A DNA stretch of 64,000 nucleotides from Rubrobacter tropicus (GTDB taxonomy: Bacteria > Actinomycetota > Rubrobacteria > Rubrobacterales > Rubrobacteraceae): positions 248,001-312,000 of the forward strand of contig NZ_CP045119.1 in the NCBI RefSeq assembly GCF_011492945.1, written 5' to 3'. A program made the translations under genes and the position numbers. Under the pieces are notes generated by a model. The model was not told where the DNA came from. It searched no databases and was given only the letters and a program-made list of their open reading frames with translations. Below, one piece after another: positions 55,893 through 64,000 of this stretch (within the stretch, counting starts at the first letter, position 1; the number at the start of each line of letters is the position of its first letter).

Positions 55893-57095
55893 TTATCTGA
55901 GCCAGAAGCTCGCTTCGCCGTCGCCGATGTTATACGACCAGTTGGTAAGATCGAGCGCCATCCGGTGCTGGTCGCCGTCCTTGAACTTGACCAGAAGGTT
56001 GTTGCGTCTCCCCCTGCGGGAGAAGAAGCCCAGGCGCGTGAGGTCGCCCGACCGCGCCGAAGTGGGGGAGTCGAGGTACCTGTAGCGGATGATCTGGGCC
56101 CCCTCATCCCTGAAGTGCCGCACGATTCCCCGCAGCAGCGCCCGCGTCACGTCCCGCCGCCCCGGCAGCGCCACGAGGTCGAGCACGTACCCGTCCTGCC
56201 CCTTGGAAGCGGCCCTGAGCACGGCGTACCCGAGCAGCCTGCCGCCGGAGCGGACGCCGAGCACGGTCACCGGCGCCTGGGGGGAGCCCGGGCCGTACCG
56301 CCACCTCAGAAAAGACGAGTCTTTCTCCGCGACGCAGGGGACCACGGCCGCCACCCTCTCGAAGAGGTCGTCGAAAGACTCGTCGAACCCGTCGAGCACC
56401 TCCGCCCGCAGGTCGCCGCCGAAGTTTCTGCCCAGGGCCTCGTCCACGGCCCCGAGGCCGCGGTTCAGGAGGTTCTTGAGCGGGCCGGGCAGCGGGGCCC
56501 TGGGTCGCGGCGCGGGCGGGGCCACGTATTCGTCGGCCTCCTCGGTCTCGACGCCGGGGCGGTCCGTAAAGCCGCGGGACGGGGCGAAGCTATCGGGGAG
56601 GTTGAGGGCGCGCCGGATCGGACCCGGAACCGGCGGCATGGGGAGCCTGGAGACGTTCAAGAGCTTCGCCGCGTAGTTCATCTCACCCGCGACCTTGGCC
56701 CCGAGCTTGGTCTCTATCTCGATGACCGCAGGGACCATGTCGCAGACCACGCAGTTCTCGGTGGTCCGGAAAAAGTTGCGCATGAGGGAGAGTGCCTGGA
56801 AGCCGTACCCCTCGTCCACCATGTAGTCGCCCGGCGTGTGGGCGACCACCCTCTGCCCGTCTACCCTGTAGTACTGGGGCGTCGCCGCCAGGTGCCCTAC
56901 CACTTTGTCCCCGTCGAGCGCGACCCACCTGTGCACCTCGTCGGCCAGCGGGTGGCTCTCGAACCAGCGGTAGACGTCGGCGTAGAAGGCGGTGTCCCTG
57001 GTCTCGGGAAAGAAGGGGAAGGCGCGGATGCGCAGTTTGCCCACGCCCTCCTCGAGCCCGGGACCGTCCATCGGCTTGACGACCACCTTCTTCAT
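55893..57095 (-). CDS. GNAT-fold acetyltransferase-like protein of carrier-protein operon
   Basis: A 400-residue protein, first gene of the four-gene operon. ATG at 57095 (MKKVVVKPMDGPGLEEG) chosen because the frame upstream is not protein-like. N-terminal GNAT-like half: LRIRAFPFFPETRDTAFYADVYRWFESHP, HRWVALDGDKVVGHLAATPQYYRVDG, GDYMVDEGYGFQALSLMRNFF; C-terminal half with a second such region (DSSFLRWRYGPGSPQAPVTVLGVRSGGRLLGYAVLRA). Tandem GNAT folds resemble FemX/exosortase-associated acyltransferases. It would use the acyl group carried by the ACP as donor; acceptor unknown. A Pro-rich linker joins the halves. Confidence 0.75.
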   Translation of the reverse strand: MKKVVVKPMDGPGLEEGVGKLRIRAFPFFPETRDTAFYADVYRWFESHPLADEVHRWVALDGDKVVGHLAATPQYYRVDGQRVVAHTPGDYMVDEGYGFQALSLMRNFFRTTENCVVCDMVPAVIEIETKLGAKVAGEMNYAAKLLNVSRLPMPPVPGPIRRALNLPDSFAPSRGFTDRPGVETEEADEYVAPPAPRPRAPLPGPLKNLLNRGLGAVDEALGRNFGGDLRAEVLDGFDESFDDLFERVAAVVPCVAEKDSSFLRWRYGPGSPQAPVTVLGVRSGGRLLGYAVLRAASKGQDGYVLDLVALPGRRDVTRALLRGIVRHFRDEGAQIIRYRYLDSPTSARSGDLTRLGFFSRRGRRNNLLVKFKDGDQHRMALDLTNWSYNIGDGEASFWLR

Positions 57096-57323
57096 GGTCG
57101 CGGCCCCGAGAAGCCGGGATACCCGGAGGACGCCCCCCCGCTCTCTCGTGTTTTTTCCGCCACGGCCGCACGACCCTTCTTCTGTTATTTCATCGACTCC
57201 CTGCCGGATGGCAGGACTCAAAGACCAGAGTGTAAAGGAGCAGGCACGCAAAATCCAAAAGAGGAGGTTCAGGTCGTACGAGCGGTGCCGGAGGCGTCCG
57301 TCGAACCAGTTTTCCTCCGAAAC
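57096..57323. other. Divergent intergenic region, mostly featureless
   Basis: The 325-base gap between the divergent carrier operon and second VanW gene. Apart from the promoter at 57324-57352, only a short CGAACC ... GGTTCG dyad (around 57302 and 57328) is seen. Confidence 0.45.
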
Positions 57324-57352
57324 TTGAAGGTTCGGCTGGTTGCCCCGATAAT
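57324..57352 (+). promoter_or_regulatory. Predicted promoter of second VanW gene
   Basis: TTGAAG (57324-57329), 17 bases, GATAAT (57347-57352): 4 of 6 and 5 of 6 to consensus, with a leader of about 60 bases to the TTG at 57421. Confidence 0.5.
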
Positions 57353-57420
57353 TAGCGCCTGCGCGCCGCTGCTGGTCAACGATAAGGCGGCGCGGGTCGC
57401 ACTGTAGGAGGGGCGGACGT

Positions 57421-58890
57421 TTGAAGGAGATAAGCAAGGAAGGCGGGCCGCGGGCCGCCCGGAGGTCGGGCCGCGATCGGCCGCAGGCCAACGGCGGGTC
57501 GCCGCGCAGCCGCAAGTCGCGCAGCCGCAAGTCGCGTAACTACGCCCGCAGGCGCGGGCTGGCCGTCGTCGCCGTCGTAGCGGGCGTTCTCCTGCTCGGT
57601 TTCGCGGCGGTAGACCTCGCCTCGGGGGACGGCGGCATCCAGCGCGGCGTCCGGATCGGGGACGTCAACGTCGGCGGGATGAGCAAGGACGAGGCCCGGG
57701 CCGCCGTGGAGCGCAACGCATCGGAGACCTTCCAGGAGATCTCCTTCGGAGAAGGCCCCGACGCCGTCTCGGTCGGCGCCGACAGGCTCGGCGTAGAGGT
57801 GAACGCCGACGCGGCCGTGGAGGAGGCTTACTCCATCGGGCGCAGCGGCGGCCCTTTTCAGAGGATCTCCGACTTCTTCGGCTCGTACCTGGGCGGGACG
57901 CAGGTCGACCTGAAGGCCGGCTACGACGAGAGGGCCGCGAACGAGACCCTCGGCGGGATCGCCGAGGGCTTCAATCGGGAGCCTAAAGACGCGACCTTCA
58001 CCGTCACCGACGGCGGCAAGGTCGAGGTCCAGGAGGCGAAGGACGGGCGGGTGCTCGACGAGAAGGCGACCCTCGCGAACCTCGAAGGGGCGCTCCAGAA
58101 CATGAGCGGCCGGGTGCCGCTGGCAGAGGGCACGGCACCTAAGCCCGAGATCACCACCGCCGAGATCCAGAAGAGCAAGCCCGAAGAGGTCATAGGCGAA
58201 TACCAGACGGACTTTCGCTGGGACTCGAATCCGAACCGGAAAGAGAACATGAAGCTCGCGGCCGGCGCCGTGGACAACACGGTCGTCAAGCCCGGCGAGG
58301 TCTTCTCCTTCAACGAGTTGGCAGCGCAGCTCGACTACAAGGAGGCGAAGACCTTCTCCAACGGCGGCGTCGGCATCGACAACGGGGGCGGGCTCTGCCA
58401 GGTCTCATCAACGCTTTACATGGCGGCCCAGTACGCCGGGCTCGACATCGAGGAGCGCCACCCGCACTACGCGGTCCTGCCATACATCAAGCCGGGCTTC
58501 GACGCGACGGTGTGGTTCGGGGACGAGTACGGCTACGGCGTGCAAGACATGAAGTTCAGGAACTCGACGGAGGCCCCCATCCTCATCCGCGAGTGGGTGG
58601 ACGGCGAGGGCTTCCTGAACGCCCAGATCCTCGGCCAACCGACCGGCAAGAAGGTCGAGATGACGACGGAGAAGATCTTCGAGGACACCACCCGCGGTAT
58701 CCGGTGGGACACGTACAAGAAGGTCACCGAGAACGGCGAGGTTATCTACGACGACATGATCCACACCTACACCTACTCGTACAACCCGCCCCCGCCCGAG
58801 GACGGGCCTCACTACGACACCTCGGCCCCGCGGGTGGCCGGCTGGAACGACCCGGGCAACACCACCGGCTGGGCCGAAGTCCCCGAGTAA
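57421..58890 (+). CDS. VanW family protein with peptidoglycan-binding-like domain
   Basis: A 489-residue paralog of the protein at 50843. TTG at 57421 has AGGAGG about 10 bases upstream. Very basic N-terminus with repeats (RSRKSRSRKSRNYARRR), one membrane helix (GLAVVAVVAGVLLLGFAAVDLA), one PG_binding_4-like region (VNVGGMSKDEARAAVERN, DRLGVEVNADAAVEEAYSIG), and the VanW domain (NPNRKENMKLAAGAVDNTVVKPGEVFSFNELA, GGGLCQVSSTLYMAAQYAGLD, KPGFDATVWFG). Outer-face cell-wall protein. It is followed within 45 bases by the beta-lactamase-fold gene, probably co-transcribed. Confidence 0.88.
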   Translation: MKEISKEGGPRAARRSGRDRPQANGGSPRSRKSRSRKSRNYARRRGLAVVAVVAGVLLLGFAAVDLASGDGGIQRGVRIGDVNVGGMSKDEARAAVERNASETFQEISFGEGPDAVSVGADRLGVEVNADAAVEEAYSIGRSGGPFQRISDFFGSYLGGTQVDLKAGYDERAANETLGGIAEGFNREPKDATFTVTDGGKVEVQEAKDGRVLDEKATLANLEGALQNMSGRVPLAEGTAPKPEITTAEIQKSKPEEVIGEYQTDFRWDSNPNRKENMKLAAGAVDNTVVKPGEVFSFNELAAQLDYKEAKTFSNGGVGIDNGGGLCQVSSTLYMAAQYAGLDIEERHPHYAVLPYIKPGFDATVWFGDEYGYGVQDMKFRNSTEAPILIREWVDGEGFLNAQILGQPTGKKVEMTTEKIFEDTTRGIRWDTYKKVTENGEVIYDDMIHTYTYSYNPPPPEDGPHYDTSAPRVAGWNDPGNTTGWAEVPE

Positions 58891-58934
58891 CGCGGTGGAC
58901 GGGCCAGGGTCGGACACCCGAGAGTAGGGCACCC

Positions 58935-60434
58935 TTGAACTTCTTTCAGCGCAAAAAAATGTTCGTCTCGCGCTCCGAGGCGCGCCGCCGCCGGCGCAGG
59001 GTTCGCCTCGGCGTCCTGGCCGCCCTCCTGGTGGCCGTCGTCGGCGGCGTGTTCCTGGCGGGCCAGTTGTCCGGCGGGACCTCCTCCGCGGGCCTCTCCC
59101 CGCTCTCGGACGACGGGTCCCGCCAGGAGCCCCGGCAGGAGGAGCCCGCCCCCGGACCCGGCAAAGAAGGTCCACGCGCGGAGGGTAAAGAGGAGCAATC
59201 CCCGCCCGAGGAACCCGCCCCCGACCCCGAGCAGAAGACGCCCGAGGCCGCGGCCTTCGTCGCCGTCGCCCCCGAGTTTCCCGGGGTGAAAGAGGGGAAC
59301 GTCGCGGGCGTGTACAGGAGCAGGATGGACCCTTCCTGGGCCTCCGTCAGGTTCTCGCCGGAGGGCGAGAACAAGGACTTCGTCGTCTTCTCGCACAAGG
59401 AGGGGGACCTCTGGCGGGCCGAGAAGTCGATAAGGGCGGACGAGCCAGACTACCCGGACAACGACGTCGTCCCGCTCGCCGGCGTCCCCAAAGACCTGCT
59501 CGACTACCTCTACGAGGAGAACCTCTTCGCCGCCGAGGTGCCAGAGCCCAAGCGGGAGGAGATCGGCGGCCTGCCCGACCTCGATCCCGCCGAGAAGCCC
59601 CCGGCCGAGACGACGACCGACGACGTGCCGGAAGACGAGCAGGAGCGCGTCGATGAGGTGGTCGGAAAGTTGGAGGACCGGGTAAAGGGCTACGACGGGG
59701 TCGCGGGCGTCTACGTGCGGGACCTCGAAGGGGACTTCGGCTACGGGGTGCGCGCAGACGAGACGTTCTTCTCTGCCTCGATCATCAAGGTCCCCGTCAT
59801 GGTCGCCGTCTACCGGAAGGTCGAGAAGGGGGACCTGAGCTTCTCCCAGGAAGTCGAGCTGAAGGAGGAGGACTGGGCCGCGGGCGCCGGCTGGCTGCAG
59901 TGGGAGAAGGCGGGCACGAAGCAGACGGTCGGAGACCTCTTGCTCCTGATGATGACCCAATCCGACAACGTCGCTACCAACGCCCTCGTACGCATGGTCG
60001 GCGGCAAGGACCACGTCAACGACGTGGCCGAGTCCCTCGGGGCCAAGGACACCCTCCTCTACCAGAAGGTGAGCAGCGAGCGGGGCGCCGTCCCCGCCCT
60101 CGACAACAGGACCACCCCCCGCGACATGGCGACCATGATGCAGAAGATAGCCGACGACGAGGCCGCCAGCGAGAAGAGCTGCGGGTACATGAAAGACCTG
60201 ATGCGCACCAACGAGCTCGACTGGTGGCTCGACGCCGGCCTCCCCGCCGACGTGGACGCCGCCAACAAGGCGGGCTGGCTCTACCAGGTCTACGGCGACG
60301 TCGGCATAGTCGAGCACGAAGGCAACCGCTATGCCATCGCCATCCTCAGCAAACACGGCTCCGCCACGGTCGACGAGGGCGCCGTGCTAATAGAAGACCT
60401 CTCGAGAACGACCTGGGAGTCGCAGGCGCCGTAG
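58935..60434 (+). CDS. Class A beta-lactamase-fold serine hydrolase, membrane-anchored
   Basis: About 499 residues from TTG 58935; an ATG at 58959 is the other candidate, and the open frame further upstream only reads through the VanW gene. A basic start and one membrane helix (LGVLAALLVAVVGGVFLAG) precede a long Pro/Glu-rich linker and a ~100-residue domain of unknown type. The C-terminal ~260 residues are a class A fold: SASIIKVPV (SxxK), TQSDNVATNAL (SDN), KAGWLYQVYGD (KAG replacing KTG). It may be a penicillin-interacting or D,D-peptidase-like enzyme; lactamase activity is not assured. Repeat R12 starts at the stop. Confidence 0.82.
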   Translation: MNFFQRKKMFVSRSEARRRRRRVRLGVLAALLVAVVGGVFLAGQLSGGTSSAGLSPLSDDGSRQEPRQEEPAPGPGKEGPRAEGKEEQSPPEEPAPDPEQKTPEAAAFVAVAPEFPGVKEGNVAGVYRSRMDPSWASVRFSPEGENKDFVVFSHKEGDLWRAEKSIRADEPDYPDNDVVPLAGVPKDLLDYLYEENLFAAEVPEPKREEIGGLPDLDPAEKPPAETTTDDVPEDEQERVDEVVGKLEDRVKGYDGVAGVYVRDLEGDFGYGVRADETFFSASIIKVPVMVAVYRKVEKGDLSFSQEVELKEEDWAAGAGWLQWEKAGTKQTVGDLLLLMMTQSDNVATNALVRMVGGKDHVNDVAESLGAKDTLLYQKVSSERGAVPALDNRTTPRDMATMMQKIADDEAASEKSCGYMKDLMRTNELDWWLDAGLPADVDAANKAGWLYQVYGDVGIVEHEGNRYAIAILSKHGSATVDEGAVLIEDLSRTTWESQAP

Positions 60435-60703
60435 GCGTCTGCGAGCACGCTCGCTTCGCGAGCTTGTCAGCCCGGCGCCTGACGGCGCGTCGGCCTGCTC
60501 CGCAGGCCTCGCTCTCAGCACGCCTCCTTCGGAGGCTCTCAGCCAAGTCGTCCGGACTCGCCGCGCATCTCGACATCCGAACCGCCCCGCATGGCGCAGC
60601 CCGGTTGCGCCCCGCACGGCTGAAAGCTGACAAGCTGAGAGCGAGGGGCCGCGGAGCGGACCCAAAGCGGGCTGAAAGCGGAGGCGAAGCCGGAGCGCGC
60701 TGA
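60435..60703. repeat. Dispersed CAGC-type inverted repeat R12, stop to stop
   Basis: A large copy (about 270 bases) filling the gap between two convergent genes. It holds several small hairpins (CTCGCTTCGCGAG, GGCCTGCTCCGCAGGCC, GCCTCCTTCGGAGGC). A core segment near 60543-60563 is the reverse complement of one in R13. It ends in GCTGACTAGCTG overlapping the TAG stop of murJ. Confidence 0.8.
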
Positions 60704-62284
60704 CTAGCTGCCCGAAGGGCCGGCGCGCCGCCTGAGAAGCTCTGCCACGGACTTCAGCTCTTCCGTGCGGAGCAGGAAGGCGGTGGCGAGGTAGGCGGCC
60801 AGGGAGACGGTTCCCACGGTCGTGAGGATCAGTAGGCGTTCGGTGAAGTCGGTGCCGGTGCCCAGGAGGGTCGTGCCCGCAAGGGCCACCGCATACATGA
60901 CCGTTCCTGCGGCCAGGATCTTGGTGAGGGAGATGAGGGTGCGGCGGCCGTCGATCCGGCCTATCTCGCGCCGGGTCGTGATGAGGGCGAGGATCGCGAG
61001 CAAGGCGTAGGCGATGGAGAGGGCCAGCACGACGCCCACGGCCTCGAAGAGGTGGGAGAGCCCGTAGGCGAGGGCCGCGTAGGCGACGAGGATGCCGACG
61101 TTCAGGAGGGCGGGGGTCATCGTGTTCTGGCGGGAGTAGAAGGCCCGGACGAGGAAGAAGTACGCGGAGTATCCCAAGAGGCCGACCGCGTAGGCGACGA
61201 GCAGGCCGGCGACGATTCTGGTGTCCTGCGCCCCCCACTCGCCGCGCTGGTAGAGGATGCCGACGATGGGCTTCGCGAGCACGATCAGGCCGACCGTGGA
61301 AGGCACCACCACGAAGGTCATCGTCCTGAGGCCGAAGGAGAGCGTCTCCCTGTAGCCTTCGACGTCCTCGCGGGAGTGCTTTTCGGAGAGCTCCGGCATC
61401 AGGGCCGTCGCTATGGCGACGACGAAGATGCCGTAGGGCAGGGAGAATATCGTGAACGCGTAGGTGAGTTCCGCGTACCGGCTGAAGCCGGTCGCGAGGC
61501 TGGCCGCCAGAAGCTGGAACGCCACCGAGGCGGCCACGAGCACCACCATCGGCCCGGCGAGCTTCGCGGTCGGAAGCAGGGCCGGGTGTCCGAGTTGCGG
61601 GCGTGGCCTGTAACCGAGGGCGAGCAGCGTCGGCACCAGGGCGAGCGCCATCACCGCGACGCCTACAGTCACCCCGAAGGCGAGGACGTAGAGGGCCAGG
61701 CTCTGGTTGTCGTCCTCCAGGAGGATGTAGGCCGCGAAGGAACCTATGATGATCAGGTTGTTGAGCACGGGGGCGAAGGTGGGTAGAAAGAAGCGCCGGT
61801 GGGCCTGGAGCACCCCGGTCGCGATGGTGGTAACGCCGTAGAAGAGCATCTGCACGGCGAAGACGCGGAAAAAGAACACGGCGAGCTCCGTGGTCTCCCT
61901 GGCGTCGGCGGGTGAGATGTTCGCGGAAGGGCTCAGGCCCACGACCAGCGCCACGAGCGGGCCGGCAAAGACGACGCCCAGGAGGGCCAGAAGCGCCATC
62001 AGCGGCATTACCAGCGTGATCAGGGCGTTTGTCAGGCGGCGGGCGTCCTCCTCGCCGTGGCCCGTGATGCGGTCGACCAGGACCGGGATGAAGATCGAGT
62101 ACAGGATGCCGCCCAGAAAGAGCTCGTAGATCAGGCTCGGCAGGAGCACCGCGAGGGCGTAGGCGTCCGCCACCACGGCCGTGCCAAGAACCGCGCCCTG
62201 CGCCGCGATGCGCACGTACCCCGTAGCCCGCGAGAGCACGGTCGCCGCGGAGATCGAGAGCATCGACCGCAGAACGCCGGTCAT
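60704..62284 (-). CDS. murJ: Lipid II flippase MurJ (MviN)
   Basis: A 526-residue protein with 14 predicted membrane helices, the usual length for MurJ. Landmarks: SMLSISAATVLSRATGYVRIAAQGAVLG (first helix with the conserved Arg), ADAYALAVLLPSLIYELFLGGILYSIFIPVL, FFFRVFAVQMLFYGVTTIATGVLQAHRRFFLPTFAPVLNN, YAFTIFSLPYGIFVVAIATALMPELSE. It moves lipid II across the membrane for peptidoglycan synthesis. ATG at 62284. It stands apart from the flippase at 30446, which is of the polysaccharide branch. Both gene ends touch dispersed repeats. Confidence 0.92.
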   Translation of the reverse strand: MTGVLRSMLSISAATVLSRATGYVRIAAQGAVLGTAVVADAYALAVLLPSLIYELFLGGILYSIFIPVLVDRITGHGEEDARRLTNALITLVMPLMALLALLGVVFAGPLVALVVGLSPSANISPADARETTELAVFFFRVFAVQMLFYGVTTIATGVLQAHRRFFLPTFAPVLNNLIIIGSFAAYILLEDDNQSLALYVLAFGVTVGVAVMALALVPTLLALGYRPRPQLGHPALLPTAKLAGPMVVLVAASVAFQLLAASLATGFSRYAELTYAFTIFSLPYGIFVVAIATALMPELSEKHSREDVEGYRETLSFGLRTMTFVVVPSTVGLIVLAKPIVGILYQRGEWGAQDTRIVAGLLVAYAVGLLGYSAYFFLVRAFYSRQNTMTPALLNVGILVAYAALAYGLSHLFEAVGVVLALSIAYALLAILALITTRREIGRIDGRRTLISLTKILAAGTVMYAVALAGTTLLGTGTDFTERLLILTTVGTVSLAAYLATAFLLRTEELKSVAELLRRRAGPSGS

Positions 62285-62548
62285 GGGAGCACGCTGGCTT
62301 CGCTAGCTTTCAGCGCGCTCCGCCCCAGGGGCTTCGCTCTCAGCACGCTTCGGCCTGCTTTGCGGCCCTCGCTCTCAGCCCGTCAGCTTCCTGCCGCGCA
62401 GGGGCCGAGCGGGCAGCGTCATTCGCGACGATTCTGTTGACGGGTGGCGTGGCGAGTCCGGACGACTGGCTGACAAGCTGAGAGCGAGGGCCGAAGGTCC
62501 GAAGCGTGCCGAAAGCGGAGGCGCAGCCGGAGCGTGCCGGCAAGCTCT
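62285..62548. repeat. Dispersed CAGC-type repeat R13
   Basis: About 260 bases of CAGC-rich words and small hairpins (CTGGCTTCGCTAG, GCCTGCTTTGCGGC) with a core near 62451-62470 that is the reverse complement of the R12 core. It runs up to the TAG stop of the binding-protein gene (62549-62551, minus strand). Confidence 0.78.
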
Positions 62549-63376
62549 CTACGGTATCTCTTCCGGGGCGCGGCCGATCCACTTCTTGTAGATCTCCTCG
62601 TAGGTGCCGTCTTCTTTTATCTCGGCCAGGGCCTGGTTGACGGGTTCGACGAGGGGGCTCTCTTTCGGCAGGGCTATGCCGTACTGTTCGCCCGTCGGGA
62701 TGGTCTCCACGAGCTCAAGCTCTCCGTTGGACTCGTCGACCTTCTCCTGGGCGGCCGGCAGGTCGTAGATGACGCCGTCGATGACCTCGTTCTCGAGCGC
62801 GGCGAAGGCGTCCTCGATGGTGTCGAAGGTGCGGACCTCTTCGACGTCGCCGGCGTTCAGGAGTTCCCCTGCTTCCGCCTGCCCCATCGTACCGGGCTGA
62901 ACCCCCAGAACCTCTTCTTCCAGGTCGCCCGTGGACTCTATCCCGGAGCCTGCCCGGACCACCAGCGCCTCCTGCACGTTGTAGTAGGGATCGGAGAAGT
63001 CAACCTGCTGGCGGCGGGTCTCGGTTATGGTCATCCCGGAGATCACCGCGTCGAACAACTCCGAGCTGAGGCCCCGCAAGAGGCTGTCGAACTGGACGTC
63101 CCTGTACTGGACCTCGAGGTCCATCCGGTCGGCTATCTCGTTCATCAGGTCTATGTCGAAGCCCTTGGGCCCCGTGCGCGGGGCGAACTCGAAGGGCGGG
63201 TAGGCGACGTTCGAGGCGACGACTATCTTTCCGTCGGCAAGCGCCGGGCTGGTGGTCTCCTCCTGCCGCACGACGTCGGCCGGGGAAGACGCGTCGTCCC
63301 CGGCGCTGCATCCGGCCGCAAACGAGGCGCCCAGGACGAGCATCGCCGCGAAGAGCCTCACCAACCACCCTGTCAC
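62549..63376 (-). CDS. Amino acid ABC transporter substrate-binding lipoprotein
   Basis: A 275-residue polar amino acid binding protein (SBP_bac_3). Lipoprotein signal LFAAMLVLGASFAAGC with lipobox AAGC. Domain landmarks: GKIVVASNVAYPPFEFAPRTGPKGFDIDLMNEIADRM, DAVISGMTITETRRQQVDFSDPYYNVQEALVV, VLGVQPGTMGQAEAGELL, YDLPAAQEKV, YGIALPKESPLVEPVNQALAEIKEDGTYEEIYKKWIG. It captures the amino acid outside and hands it to the permease encoded next (63509 on). The transport genes share strand and likely transcript; the permease is downstream in gene order toward the window end but upstream in transcription. Confidence 0.9.
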   Translation of the reverse strand: MTGWLVRLFAAMLVLGASFAAGCSAGDDASSPADVVRQEETTSPALADGKIVVASNVAYPPFEFAPRTGPKGFDIDLMNEIADRMDLEVQYRDVQFDSLLRGLSSELFDAVISGMTITETRRQQVDFSDPYYNVQEALVVRAGSGIESTGDLEEEVLGVQPGTMGQAEAGELLNAGDVEEVRTFDTIEDAFAALENEVIDGVIYDLPAAQEKVDESNGELELVETIPTGEQYGIALPKESPLVEPVNQALAEIKEDGTYEEIYKKWIGRAPEEIP

Positions 63377-63508
63377 CCTGAGCTTTCCTCCCGCGTCTGC
63401 GACCCGGGGGTTCCTCCCGTCGTGCGGGCGGGCCGGGTGTGGCGTCTCCTGGACGCAATACTATTCATCAGGACCCACGAGGTCAAGATACTCGACGGGC
63501 GCCCTCCG

Positions 63509-64000
63509 CTACGCCACGCGGCGGTTCAGGCGCCGCTCGAGGCCGTTCGCCAGGTAGATCAGGGGCAGGCAAATAGCCAGATAGAAGAGCGCCGCCGCCA
63601 CCAGCGGCGTTGCGTTGGCCGTCGCCGACTGGAGCACCCGCGCCGAGCGCAGCAGCTCTTCGAGCCCTATTACCGAGACTATGGAAGTGTCCTTTATGAG
63701 CATCACGAACTCGTTGGTCAGGGGAGGAATGACGCGGCGGAAAGCCTGCGGGACGATGATGTGGCGCATGGTCTGGGCGTAGGTCAGGCCCGAGGCCCGG
63801 CCTGCCTCCATCTGTCCCTTATCTATGCTCTGGATGCCGGAGCGGAATATCTCCGCGACGTATGCCGCGCTGTTGAGGGTGAGCGCCACGAGGCCGGCGA
63901 AGAACAGGCTCTCGATGCGGATGCCGATGTTGGGCGTGGCGAAGTAGATGAAGATAATCTGGACCAACAGCGGCGTCCCCCGGAAGACGTCTATGTAGAC
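63509..64000 (-). CDS. Amino acid ABC transporter permease (HisM/GlnP family), 5' truncated
   Basis: The frame is open to the window edge, so the N-terminus is missing; 163 codons are visible. The visible start VYIDVFRGTPLLVQIIFIYFATPNIG is typical of the permease after its first helix. The EAA loop contact with the ATPase is EAGRASGLTYAQTMRHIIVPQAFRRVIPPLTNEF. Helices around SLFFAGLVALTLNSAAYVAEIF and PLVAAALFYLAICLPLIYLANGLERRL. It pairs with the binding protein at 62549, 132 bases downstream in the transcript. A TTG at 63967 should not be taken as the start. Confidence 0.9.
   Translation of the reverse strand, partial: VYIDVFRGTPLLVQIIFIYFATPNIGIRIESLFFAGLVALTLNSAAYVAEIFRSGIQSIDKGQMEAGRASGLTYAQTMRHIIVPQAFRRVIPPLTNEFVMLIKDTSIVSVIGLEELLRSARVLQSATANATPLVAAALFYLAICLPLIYLANGLERRLNRRVA

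Noticed and set aside
54044-56107. A longer ligase reading that continues upstream of 55630
   Set aside because: The upstream part runs through the carrier-protein gene in another frame and is not protein-like; the TGATG overlap gives a clean start at 55630.
52729-57095. A complete exosortase/PEP-CTERM system
   Set aside because: Only the accessory ligase and decarboxylase types are present; no exosortase or PEP-CTERM protein is seen in the window.
58512-58934. A fused N-terminal domain on the beta-lactamase-fold protein
   Set aside because: This open stretch is an alternative frame of the VanW gene, rich in Arg/Gly as usual for high-GC shadows.
1-64000. tRNA, rRNA, prophage or insertion-sequence genes
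   Set aside because: No cloverleaf, rRNA segment, transposase, integrase or phage structural gene could be recognised on either strand.

Overview
The window is high-GC chromosomal DNA in which start sites use ATG, GTG and TTG behind GGAGG-type ribosome binding sites. AUA (Ile) and AGG (Arg) codons are common, and there are Tat- and lipoprotein-exported hydrolases, a PASTA kinase, VanW proteins and MurJ. This fits a deep-branching actinobacterium, most likely a Rubrobacter-like organism. That assignment is an inference from gene content and codon habit; no rRNA or tRNA gene is present to confirm it.

Layout. (1) 1-10448: secreted surface proteins. Three long paralogs with paired chitobiase/hexosaminidase C-terminal-type (CHB_HEX_C) repeats, two shorter relatives, one small RTX-like calcium-binding protein and one Met-rich membrane-anchored protein. 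Most of these genes carry the same upstream composite DNA element. (2) 10523-12060: a NarL-type response regulator with a related element, then an unknown acidic protein. (3) 12249-37619: a cell-surface glycan and phosphate-stress region with a PhoX phosphatase, RTX-like small proteins, GT-C membrane glycosyltransferases, a LOV-domain (blue-light) LuxR regulator, two sulfatases, UDP-sulfoquinovose synthase, a DPM1-like GT2, a flippase and an epimerase. Several promoters here carry 11-bp phased TTTAA repeats that look like PHO boxes. (4) 37679-44607: small enzymes and a MarR-RND efflux operon. (5) 44851-50595: secreted serine hydrolase, M14 carboxypeptidase, PASTA kinase and hypotheticals. (6) 50843-60434: two VanW genes around a decarboxylase / AMP-ligase / acyl carrier / GNAT operon, then a class A beta-lactamase-fold protein. 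(7) 60704-64000: MurJ and the start of a polar amino acid ABC transporter that runs off the window.

Three sequence-level patterns stand out. First, a 7-2-7 palindrome (TAGYCCA-N2-TGGRCTA) followed at fixed spacing by a second dyad (WTCRY-N8-RYGAT) sits upstream of the secreted-protein genes. The palindrome recurs in front of the LOV-LuxR gene, which suggests a NarL/LuxR-type regulon. Second, PHO-box-like arrays lie next to phoX and the sulfoquinovose synthase gene. Third, a family of dispersed inverted repeats built from CAGC-rich words fills many intergenic gaps and very often begins exactly at a stop codon, bridging stop to stop between convergent genes.
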